Below are positions 12,629 through 24,100 of a stretch of 64,000 bases of DNA, one piece after another. How positions within the stretch are numbered: position 1 is the stretch's first letter; each line of letters starts with the position of its first letter. Made by a program: the position numbers and the translations under genes. The DNA is from Branchiostoma floridae. Its lineage: Eukaryota; Chordata; Leptocardii; Amphioxiformes; Branchiostomatidae. The stretch is taken from NCBI RefSeq assembly GCF_000003815.2, contig NC_049997.1, positions 2,220,484-2,284,483 of the forward strand, in the 5' to 3' direction. The notes under the pieces are model-generated. The model worked only from the letters and a program-made list of their open reading frames with translations. It had not been told where the DNA came from and made no database searches.

Positions 12629-14545
12629 CTATGACAATAATAGGGTCTCAATCCATGTTATTAACATCATACTTGCACATGTTGGTGGATTTCCACTCCA
12701 GGCCAGACTCGACAGGCAGGTAAGTGTAGAAGAACCGACCAGGTTGTATCCTGTGTTGCAAATGAAGGTAACCACGTCCCCGTAGGAGTTGGAACCGTTC
12801 ATGGCACCGTTTGTAGGCGCTGTCAGTTCGGGACATTTGCCAACTACATGCAAAAAAAAATAGCTCAATCTCTATACTGTTTGTAACGTTACATCAAAAT
12901 GAGTCCATGAAACTTTACCTCTTGCAACAAGCCTTTTTCTGGCTTAAAGTTTAATGCAACCAAGCCCAATATGAATTTACAGCATTTCACGACAAATTCA
13001 TAGACGATGTAGGAATGTGACAAACTTTATCAATGTATTATACTTTACTAAATTCTGAAAAGACCAGGCACCGCTCTTGAAACTGTGGGTCTAAGGGAGA
13101 CTTAGTATCATTTATATATATATATATATATATATGTTAAAAAAATTCTCAACGTAATTTCTTTCACTTTATGCCAACAGTGTAATTGGTCCATTTGAAC
13201 ATATGTGCAGGCACTCTTATACGAAATTTCATTCCTTTCGTTGTGAAACCAGGGTTGAGGAGCCAAAAGTTGGCATTAATTGCAAGATTAAGCATGTATG
13301 ACAAAAGTTTTATTGGAATCGCATATCTTTAATGCACTTCTGTACCAATTTTCCGGTCAACCGGTTGAAATACCAGAGTGTACATACAGGGGTCAAAATT
13401 CAAATTGGGTTTTAAATGGCCAAAACAACAACAATAAGATGATGTATGACGAAATAAGCCTAAGAGTATTGGCCCACTGTACCCTCCCCTGTGCACACTT
13501 TCAGGTCTTTCGGTCCAGAAACAACAGATGTGAACCGCATTGAAGATTTTACAGCTGCAGAAGAAGAAACATTGCAAATACAATATAAAATTCTAAGCAT
13601 ACACATGTTACAATCTGTACCTTATACAGACTCGATATACACTTAGTTGTGACCCTCCCCCTTATGTAACTTTACAAAGTCACTGATAAGTTTTTAAAGG
13701 TAACTATAGATATACATTATTTCCCCCCTAGAACCATGACCTCAACTTACCAGCTTCACAGATGAAACCAACCAATCTCGAACAGCGTTCGTCATTCCAT
13801 TTATTTCGTAATATTTCAACACTTTTTGTTGCAGGGAAGTAGTCTGCGCATTCCTCGTTTCCACCATAATTATTTGGCTCTCTCTCACCCCAGTCGGTGT
13901 ACCGCAGTCCTCCGCCATCAACGTAATTCCACGAGCCATTTCTACGGTCAAGTCCAAAGAAGAAAAACGCATTCCTGTTCGCGGCGTTCTTCAACTCGAT
14001 AAGAAAGTCGTTGGTTGCGATGTCGCGAGGCATAGCCAGAGTGCCGCCGTCAGTTTGGCAGATCGCCAAAGCCTGATCATAGTTCTTCCGTCTGTTGTAG
14101 GCACGGTAACACAGGCGCGTATGTGCGAGGTACGAGTAGCCATCCGAACACCCTGCAGCGAAAAGACATTATTATAGTTAAGTCGATAACGAGGAAATAA
14201 CAGACTATTTTCACATTCATTTGTGCAGCAGCAAACAAATTTGCTGCCTTTAACCGTATTCAGACTGGGGTTGGGGTTGTCGAAAGGGGAATAAATGTGT
14301 TTGAAATTGACTCTAGTTTTAAGAAGGGACACGCTAGAAAATGTCAATATCAGAATAAAAAGGGAATTATGTGCAACATTGTACATAAAAACTCAATTAT
14401 TTGAACACATATGGCCACAAAGAGACACTGTAGCTACTGTAAGTACAAAGACACTTCACAACTCTGGATACACATGATGTCAGAAGTTAAAACTTCCGGT
14501 TAAAATTCCAATAAAAATTACACTAAAACCAACCTAGTTATCATG

Positions 14546-14598
<53 letters not shown>

Positions 14599-16751
14599 TA
14601 CAGCAATACTCGTCATACCTGTATACTAAGTAAACATGTTGAGAGACATAACCATCTAGATATGCTAACTTGTAAGGCATACCGGTAACCGTTTTGTAGA
14701 ATTTTTTAAAACTTTAAAGGTTATTTGCATTATTGAGATGAGAATTTACCATTTGGCTATAAACACACACCCTGCATAACTGGATAAGGGAAACTGCAGT
14801 GAATGGACCTACCGCCCTAAACTTCCCATGCAGGGACTTGAATAAAAGAGGACTAAATACAAAGTTGCGGTGATTTTTGCCTTTACATTGTTTCTAATTG
14901 TGCAATACTAATTTCTTCCTCCCATATCCTCACAATGTTGTTGATATAATTTCTTTAGACAGTGTATCATTGTTGTATGGTTGCATATAGTGTGGCACAA
15001 AATCCTACTGTCAGAGGCATTTTACTCCATACAAATCACCAATTTCACTGTAAATTTCTATCTCCAGACAGAACACAAATACCATGTCTTGATGATAGAC
15101 AACTGCTGACAACTCTACAAAAACATCCTGCAGGGACAAGAAAGGTTACTGTATCATTTAAATTGCCTATATAGAACAACCACACTATATAGAATAACAC
15201 ACCTTTACTATATGTAGTAATAAACAGTGACAAAGAAAATATTTCTCATCAAGGTCAACATTTAGATGTGCTATTGACTGTAGTTTGTCTGTATGATGGC
15301 ATGTCCACTCCTGTTCTTTAAGTCCTTACAAGCTGAACATAATTTCCAAATCGAGTCATGTTAGGGCTTTTTAGGTGCAGTGTATTCTTTTTAGTATGTA
15401 ACTAAATATTGTAACAATCATAATGTCAACAAATGGTTTAGGATTATATGTTGGGCACATGCTGTGATGTACTGAAAGTACAACAAGTTCATTGTCAATT
15501 GCCATTATTTCTATATTGTATTTTGATATTGAAATGAGATTTTTGTCAAAAGTAAGCAACTTGAAATGTTAAAGTTTTAGAGAATACTTTCATTTGTAGC
15601 ATATCCAATAAAATATAAAAGTTAGAGGCATTGATTTGAATATTGTCATTTGTGTTAACGAAGTCATAAACCGTTTTCTGGTAAAAGTGTCCTCAAAGCC
15701 ATATTAGTTTGTCAAAAATTGAAACTGTTCATAAAGATGATAATGTCATATCTGACATAACTGGTCATATCTGACAAAACTGGTCATATCTGACATAACG
15801 TTGTCTCGCCTCTGATTTCCTCTTAGCCCTGCCTGTTCCCGCTATGTGTTCATTGTTGTGCCATATTTTGCAACAAGTGTACGACATAATAGGGGATTGC
15901 ATTTTCGACATAAAGAAAAATGTGGTAACGTTAGGACTTGACGGCAAAATAAAATATGTAGTCGACATCAGCAAAATGTATGTTGCAATGAGCATAATTG
16001 ACGTTATAAATGTCCAACTAAGATATGTTAGATATTAAAGTCTGGATAGGGTTAAACTTGAATGGTAACATTTGCCAGCAAATACATATATTTTACCTTT
16101 CACATTGTCTAACTGTGGCCTATTACAAAGTACTGCGCTGTTTATTATTACTCTAACACATTCACATACATGTATATGTACAAGGTGACCAGCCCCTCTT
16201 GTTCTCATATACTAAATGCTACATGATGTAATCGACACCAACTTGTGCCTACCTCATTACCATATAGCCATGGTGACAGAATAGACGTCTAGTCCAGATC
16301 ATGGGTCTATTTCTTTCGAGAGGAAACGGAGCAAAAACAATATGATTTCCCTTTATGATTATAAAGGTAAACATACAAAGGGAAATGTCACTGAGAAATC
16401 TTACCATGCTGCGGGTTGAAGACAAGTCTTTGTGACAAGGATTCCCGGGCGCGCACAACCCGCAGTATCGCCTGGTCAATCTTAGCCTTTATTTCTAAGA
16501 TCCGTCCTGGCAAGTAAATGTTGTAAAGACTAAATTAGAATCGCAATACACACAGAATGAATTGGTGAATTTATTGCAAACATCATGGGTACTGACAAGA
16601 ACAAGGTTAACAAGAACAAAAAATATTCATTACTTTTTAAATGGGCCACTTCCTGCTTGGATAATCCGTACACATTCGGGCTTGGCCACATGACCGCAAA
16701 GTACAGGAGAACAAATGCCTTGCTGTAGGTCCAGTTTCCCATGTTGGCCAT
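12629..16751 (-). CDS. Secreted C-type lectin: signal peptide, coiled-coil neck, CTLD, sushi
   Basis: Exons on the minus strand are 16751-16634, 16506-16405, 14152-13751 and 12843-12629, all joining in phase 1. The first begins MANMGNWTYSKAFVLLYFAV, a clear signal peptide. The second supplies a heptad-rich neck (ILEIKAKIDQAILRVVRARE) that suggests trimerisation as in collectin-type lectins. The third is a long-form CTLD with EPN and WND motifs, the pattern of mannose-type calcium-dependent sugar binding. The fourth is a sushi/CCP domain (CPELTAPTNGAMNG ... WSGNPPTC). After PPTC no phase-1 donor is visible; the frame runs on for about 15 residues to a stop at 12629-12631, so I treat it as terminal. 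A GCAAGT at 12668-12673 could be a GC donor but would shift the frame of the next CTLD exon. The predicted product is a secreted pattern-recognition lectin. Confidence 0.7.
13108..13135. repeat. (TA)n microsatellite in lectin intron
   Basis: A TA run lies between the sushi exon and the CTLD exon. It is absent from the matching place in the downstream tandem copy, so it was inserted or grew after the duplication. Confidence 0.85.
13751..14152 (-). CDS. CTLD exon with EPN/WND sugar-binding motifs
   Basis: The complete CTLD is in one 402-nt exon. It opens CSDGYSYLAHTRLCYRAYN, has the WNY-type core (NGSWNYVDGGGLRYTDWG), then EPNNYGGNEECADYF and NKWNDERC, and ends GFICEAG. All six cysteines expected of a long-form CTLD can be placed. 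The flanking intron sequence is duplicated around 11590-12300, an offset of 1884 bp between the two CTLD exons. Confidence 0.8.
14545..14597. repeat. (TA)n microsatellite
   Basis: About 50 bp of nearly pure TA repeat lie in the intron between the neck exon and the CTLD exon. Confidence 0.9.
14598..16404. other. Intron of the secreted lectin gene
   Basis: I see no exon here. The only structure found is three copies of a 19-bp unit (TCATATCTGACATAACTGG) at about 15747-15800. Confidence 0.6.
15747..15800. repeat. 19-bp tandem repeat, three copies
   Basis: GTCATATCTGACATAACTG is repeated three times with one or two changes. The function is unknown. Confidence 0.8.
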
Positions 16752-17224
16752 TCTTGGGATAAGAAATACAAAGTCAACAGTTAGGCGGCTTTGTTAATGA
16801 TGATAACTTGCCAAAGGAGAGGAATGGGCTCATGGTACTATGTTTCACTGCTCTTATGACCTCGAAAGGACTTTTGGCCTTATACTTTGACCTATCCTTC
16901 CAAAATTACATATTAAAAGTTTTGTGGACGTACCTTGTCTACGAGGACTTCTCGTCCCCCTGCGGGGCCCGCTGACGCTCTGGTCTTAGTGTAATGCATG
17001 AGACATCGGCTTAAGTCTATATATAGCATACAGTAACATAACTAATCTGTTGTAACTGCATCACGGTGAACACAAAGGCTTTCAGGTTAAGGCCGACTGC
17101 AAAGAAAAAAAAAATGATATGTCCCTTTTTTGTACGTGGCATCAGTCACCCCATTGCCAAAAGTCCTTATTAATTTGTAAATGTGGAAATTAATGCCAAT
17201 GTCAGGGTAACCTTCACAAACATC

Positions 17225-18004
17225 AGTATATCAACAGAATGTGAACACAGAAGCTAGGTTTTGATTATAGGCTAAAGCCCTTCCACAATACACCACGTCC
17301 TGCACGTCCACACAAATTGAATTTAGGGTGTGTTTTGGGTTGCTTTAACAAATGGTTGCTTGGCATTAAATCTGATTAACAGAAATATGTGGCTCTCCTC
17401 ACAGACAAATAATTTCCATTGACTCGACTTCTAACGAATACATTGTTGCTTTAAGCTGTAAACCTTGTCCACATTAACGCCCTTTTGATGACGTTATATA
17501 ATTACAACGGATAAGTAAAGACATTTTAAACGTTGTTACATATATTGTGCGTTGCACTAACACTGCACTAAATGACCTTGAATCATGGTGAATATGCATA
17601 GGTATGTCTCCGTATTTTGGGGGAATGCAGGCAAATCCAGCGACGGATTCGTCACAAATCCAAACTTTAGAAACGGTTATCCTGAAACTGAAAATGACGA
17701 ATATCCGAAAATATAGATTTAACTTAAGACAAATACAGATCGGTATTTTTTCTGTATTTTTGTGACTCCGTATCAGAGCCTTTACCAAGAGCAGTATACC
17801 AACAGAATTTGAACACAAAAGGTTTAGATTATAGCCTAAACCCTTCCATAATACAGCACGACCACACAACTTAAATTTAGGATGTGTTTTAGGTTGCTTT
17901 AGCAAATGGTTGCTTAGCATCAAACTTGATTAACAGAAATATGTGGCTCTCCTCACAGACAAATAATTTCCATTGACTCGACTTCTAACGAATATATTGT
18001 TGCT
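17225..18004. repeat. Pair of direct repeats of about 215 bp
   Basis: 17225-17450 and 17792-18004 match closely, especially the last 100 bases (AATATGTGGCTCTCCTCACA, TTTCCATTGACTCGACTTCT). The copies are about 565 bp apart. They lie upstream of the lectin gene; no coding content is seen. Confidence 0.8.
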
Positions 18005-18833
18005 CAAACATTGCCGTTTCTTCTTTCAAATTCATAAGTTGGTAGAGCCATTCACTACAACCTAAATATATATTCTTCCTTTGTCAAAATTCAGCTTTGA
18101 TAAAAAATATGAGTCCTAAAATTGGCTTTTTTTGGAGATTTTCTCGTCAAAAACATATACTTTACTTTCCAATATCGTTATTATTCACATTACCTATGGG
18201 GCCTTGCCACTTCTTACTTCTTGAATGATGCGTTCTACGGAGACTGATTGTTTACCAGCGGCACTTGTGATATGGGTTGAAAAAGTAGGTCATAACAGTA
18301 GAAAACACTTGATGAATTGAATGTTACAGTATCTAAGGAAACCACCTATAAAACCCAGTTAAAGTTATGATATCTTTGGCTTTGTATTCCGAGTATCAGG
18401 TATTTGTCTTCACTTGTCCTTCTTGTGTACCGATGCCCACGAGATGCCCACTTGGTTGAATTGAATGCGACCATCTGTAGAAGTCATGACCGTCGTGCTA
18501 TAACCTTATATAGTCCTAACGTCGTCAGAAACCGACTTACCGTAAAAACGTTCACAAAAGTCTTGGGCACTTCGGAAAGGAAATGTCATAGAGAAGAAGA
18601 GCTTTAAGCTTTTAGTGACATACCTGACAAGGTGAATTGGCAGGTTGTTGGGAAGACAAGAAAACTGATGACTGCGGTAACGTTGCAAGCAGATGTCCCA
18701 AATAAGGTCAATTTGTTTGCGCATGCGGGTTAAAATTGCAGTGGTATAGGGTTCGTAGATAGTTGTAGTTGTTTTAAGCGGACAGAGATCTAGAAGATTT
18801 TTAGTACTACGATCATCTTCCTCCTTTTTTTAT

Positions 18834-18940
18834 GAATGAATGAATGACCTTTGTTGTACATTTGTGCTCAAGCAAGCTAAGTATAGGTCGTAGCGCGAGC
18901 AATAAGGGCCATAAGGTACATTTTCTAAAATAAAAAATGG
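18834..18940 (+). mobile_element. SINE/LINE tail fragment
   Basis: GAATGAATGACCTTTGTTGT and GTATAGGTCGTAGCGCGAGC match the tail of the SINE at 1060-1350. The tRNA-like head is missing here. Confidence 0.55.
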
Positions 18941-19392
18941 TATCTTGCCACATCTACATAGACTAATACATTCTAGTGTGTAAAGGTTCAACTTATTATT
19001 GCTTCTTAAAACAGTTGTTAACATAAGGACAAATGGATATGTGTGTACTTGATTTGAAACTACTGCCCGCTTTGGTACTGCTAACCCGGTCTCAGTCGAC
19101 TAAATGATAGACAATCACGAAATGCCTCAAGACAAATTGACAATTAAAGTGTATCAACTTACCTGGCTGAGGTGGGTTCAAAGGTCATTCAACCCAAACA
19201 ACTTGTAGATCATTGAAAAACAGGTCACGCAATAAACTATGAATAGGATGCGTGGAGCACCGACGCTGTCATACAGGGCCCCAATCACGGTTTTTGTGGT
19301 GCGATGATTTGGAACCCTGACATTTTGAAGAGCACATACACTTACGTACTTAGTTATCCAATCAAGTGAGGCTCCTCCACAGCACTTGTAAT

Positions 19393-19690
19393 TCATTGGT
19401 CCTCCATGGCCCTTCGTAGCACTATAGTATCTTCCAGGTTTTTATATCTATGTACATTGTCTAAGTAGGTGACTCTGGGTCTTCCCTTACCTCTTTTTCC
19501 CTTAATAGTAAGCTACCTAATACGGTGACCCGCCAGTTTCATTCTGCGCTGTTGTACATGTACTCTTCTTAATATTGGTACAACTGTTGATTTAAATTAG
19601 ATTTTGCTGTCATGGTACATTAAGGTACTTGCGTATCATGCGAGTGTCACCAGTCATTTGTCCCCTTTTCGAATGGCTTTGTTAAGGTCC
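19393..19690 (-). pseudogene. Degenerate 3' end of a LINE ORF2
   Basis: The minus strand reads RMIRKYLNVP, then (after breaks) MKLAGH and GKGRPRVTYLDNVHRYKNLE, ending MEDQ and a stop at 19393-19395. This RxLRxxLNV ... LKLAGH ... GRPRxTxxD order is the C-terminal region of non-LTR retrotransposon polyproteins. Several stops and frame changes show that it is dead. Confidence 0.6.
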
Positions 19691-19759
19691 ACCTTTTCGA
19701 GCATGGCTATGGATTTTCCGTATCTTGCTTAGCTTGTGGCAGATATTCCAAGCAAGAGA

Positions 19760-21104
19760 TTTTCTGACGTCAAAGTCTATTTCAGAGGCAGAAACCCATA
19801 TGCACTCAAGATATCAATAATATTGTATAATATTGATATATATGTATGCAGCATTGCATACCTGGTTAATATGTTACCAGAGATGTCACAGTTTTGGAGA
19901 CTCGGTGAACTATAGCTAAATAAGATATTCAGGTCCAGTGGGAGTCTAAAAAAAGAACAAACAAGACAACATACACAGAATGTGCATCCGCTGCATGTAT
20001 CTTATTTATACATATTACATAAGCTTCCACATACCTAACTAACAGTAGTATTTCCTACACCCAAATCCCAGCTACACATAGTTACACAGGGGACTTTCAA
20101 ATGATCACGTTTTAAAAAAAAAACTTTTGCTGTTTGAAGCGACGTACCCGTGCTGGTTTACATTCCGATTCTGAATGTATATGCTGTTGAAATGTAGACT
20201 TGGAACATTTTATACAAACTTGGATGTTAGTGATAGGCTATAGTTCAATCAACTTGAGAGAGACAATATTAACTGACTGATAGCTGTGTTCAATAACAAA
20301 GCAATCACATCACTAGCATTGCCAAAAAGAGTATGATACAACTCACTGTTGACCATCGTTTAATAGACAACCAATTGATCTGCATTTATAGCACCTAGTA
20401 GCCAAACCGGGACCGATACTGAGTCCTTCATCATCATGTGTAAATGCAAATATTTTACAGGTTTGCGAAAACCTATTTTGCAATCGTGGGCGCCGCCATC
20501 TTTGGTGTATTACACCATCCGGTGGCCATTTTGCTTTTTTCAGTTTAATTACTAATATATCAACTTAATCATCTTGCTAAATAGGCAGCTCCAACTAGTG
20601 AGGTGATGTTGGAGTATAGCAATAGTTGTTTCTTGAGTTCAGCACCCAGGCGCAAGTTTACAACGGCAAATCAATCCTGCCTATGCTCTACTCCTTCTAA
20701 TATAAATATGCACCACAGCATACATCGTACACATCGACAATTTACCTTTAGATACATATAACACTTTGATAATAGCCCTTCTTTTATGTAATGTATATTT
20801 ATCAAATTTACAGGGGAGAGTTTAACGATTGGTAACCGTTAACTTGACACGGAGCGTCATACCAGGAACTCGTCTAAGTTTTTCCCACATATTTCACTGC
20901 AGATGCAAATTAATGATGAAGTCAGCGCAGAATCACCCAAGAAACTTCCTAACGATTTGGAACTGCTTTGTGCTATACACATGTACAGACATGAGAAGTA
21001 CGTTTGCAGTTTTTGCTGTTGAACTGAAGCCTGCTGTAGACATTACTACTCAACTAAATGGTTGAAGAAAGATGGACTCCTTAGCCATTCCGCATGAGAC
21101 GATT
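19760..21104. other. Intergenic, no feature seen
   Basis: About 1.3 kb, AT-rich, 3' of the membrane protein gene. No exon, RNA gene or clear transposon was recognised. Confidence 0.5.
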
Positions 21105-24100
21105 TTACACTACAGTGTTCTCTTCTAAAGTGGCTGGCAGCTGCAGAGGTAGCTCTGATCTTGTCTCTGGCGTTTGAAATCCGGAATCCGGCGTTTGGAT
21201 GCCGGAATCTCCGAAGCGAGATCCGTTGGACATTTCTCCGTTTTCTTCCTCCGGTGCTGTGACCGCGGATGGTGTTTCCGGATTTTCGTTCCCATTTGCA
21301 TCGAACATTTGTGAATTTTTTGGTTCTCCCATTTTCCCTTCTGCTACGCTCACCCTATGTCCACACAAGACCATGTTTTTACGGATTTGAACTTCGTCCG
21401 ATTTTTCTACGTACACCACTCGAGTCCCGTTGTAACAGAATGTCTCCTGCCCGTCACGAGTAAGCGACAGCCTTTCCACCTCACCTTTGACCTTACATCC
21501 CAGATCTTTGAGTCCCTTCCGTAGCACCGAATCCTCCACCGAGTCCGGTAAGGCCGTGATCGTCAGTCTGACGAGTTTCGGCGACGGCGTCGGCGGTTTG
21601 CGAAGAGTCTTTCTCTTCTTGAGGGTGAACGAGGTGTAATCAAGCACGGCGACTTGTTTTCCTCTTATTTTCATCCCGTCCGCGACGATTTGGTTCTTCA
21701 CGTTTTCGCTGAGGAAGTGGAGTCGCCACAAACGGCGGATGCACTGGATGGACCGCAGCTTGTCGGCAGGGACGACCTCCAGCAGACTGGCGTACACCTC
21801 CTCTTCTGTCAGCCTCACCGCCTTCCCGTCCTCATCCAGGATCTCCGTTTCCTCCAGGCATGCGCCGTAGAAGGGTCCGATGACGTCATCTGGTAGGATC
21901 GTCCCATTGACGCCATCTGATTGGTTCGCACCAATGACGTCACCCGATGGATTCATACCAATGACGCCATTCGATGGATTTGTACCAATCATGGCATCTG
22001 ATTGGTTCGTACCAAAGACGTCATCTGACAGGGCCGTCTTCTGTGGGTCATCCTCCACGACTACGGCAGGAAGCGCCACAGGCTGCTCAACCACTATTTC
22101 CTCCAAGAGCTTTCTCTCTTCTTCATGCAGTTCGTCTTCCTTCTTTTTCTCTTCTTGTTCTTCCTCATATTCTTCGTTCTGTGAAAATGTAGGACCATGT
22201 GAGATCTACGATTATATGTATAAACATTGTAAATAAATTTAAGCATTGTATCGAGTTACCATGTTTGTGTGAATGTCTAGGCGACCCTTACCGACGGTAA
22301 ATAAGTCATACACGTGTATACAGACCCTGACCTCTCATTGCAAATATTGTTGTCGATGATATGATGTTATATACTCCATTTTAGATGATATGTAAGTTAT
22401 CCTACACCATGTATATATAAATGTTCTTTTTATGTATTGTCTATGTGTTTGTCAGCAGGGCTAGCCCTTTGTAATAGCCGTAGGCTAGTTGGGCAGCCCT
22501 AGCTGTGTGTTCTGTACAGCCAAACCAATAAATAAATAAAAAATAAATAAAGTTACCATGTTTACATTTACGAGGAACACATCTTGAAATGAATGCCACA
22601 ACCGCCTTAAATTGAATCATATTTATCTTCTTTCAAAGTTATCAACTATTGCCCATGTACCTTTTAAAACCAAGATTCCCTATATATTCCCACAGATTCA
22701 TACTTATATAGTCATATCAAGATACTAGTAGTTTCACCGGATCATGTTTTAAAAACGTCATTTTTTTCTGTTATTTCCTCACCTCGACTGCCACGTCATC
22801 TATGTCCTTCTGCCATTGTGAGTTGGCGATGATCAGCCCCGCTACTACAATCAGCTGAGTGGAAAAAAAGAGAAACTGTTTAACTGTAATTTGTGTGAAA
22901 TACTTGGTAATTATCATAATTAATGAAGACCTTTATCGTGCATTTAAGTACAGGTTCAAAGTACAAAGACAAAACATGTAAATAAAAGTATCATAGATCT
23001 AGTTTAACACAGACGTTCGGCTTCTTCTCGCTTCTTGGTAATGGTAAAAATGTAGGATTGTATGGGTTTAGCAATAGTTGGTTGGCCAAAACACATAAGG
23101 AATAGGAATTTGTCACAGCCACTAATGATCATGTGTCTAAAGTGAGGGAATCTACTGTCTAATAACTAAATAGAGTATTTCTATCGTTAACGTGCATAGA
23201 CAATAATGAAGTGTACTTCAAACACCAACACTCATAATTCCACCGTACTGCCATATACTGCCATAAAACATTGTTACAGAGCCCTTCCCATGATCTGTAG
23301 TGTATATGCCTCAGGATTACTGACCTGCATTGGCACATAACTTTAAGTCACTTAAGATTCATGTATTTTTCTCATGTGCTATGGCACCCGGTGGAATAAT
23401 GAGAGTTGATGTTACATCGAAACTTCAACATCTTTCAAACTTGTTTGTGTTTATTCAAATCCATAGTTAGCTTAATAATTAGGTATTCTTCTCATCATTC
23501 TTATCAACATACACATAACTTCTAAAAACTATGTTATATACAAGGAAATACACGGAATATGTGTAAATGTATTTTCGAATAAGCTATGTAAAAGTGGATT
23601 TGATCATGAACCGTCGCATACATAGTAAGAAGTCAATATGAATTATAGACTTTTCTGTTGTGGTTACAAAGGACAATAGAACAGTTTTGTTTACATTAGA
23701 AAGGTCCCGGCCCACCTTAATATGTGTCATTTGCACTGTGCACGAATTATTTCCAATCGAATGCCTTTTTAGGTCGACAGTCGTATCAAGAGTAAAAAAC
23801 GCAAATGTTAGATTAGAGAAGCATTCCATTTTAGTCATCATTTAGTTTGTCTACTTTTGTTGTGAATTTTACAGAAGGGTACGTAGACTGCAGAGCTAAA
23901 TAACCCAAATAAACACCACCAAATCCCCATGTAATCTTTGGCTTATAGAATCTTTTCTGGAGGATATATGGTCCATGTGTACACTGTCTATTTAGCTTTG
24001 AATAGGTTTGTCAATATGTACACACGCATTTATAAAAGAAAGAAGTGTCAATAAATTAAAGTATGCTAGTGGTGTTCATTCATTTGCATAAAAAGGTGAC

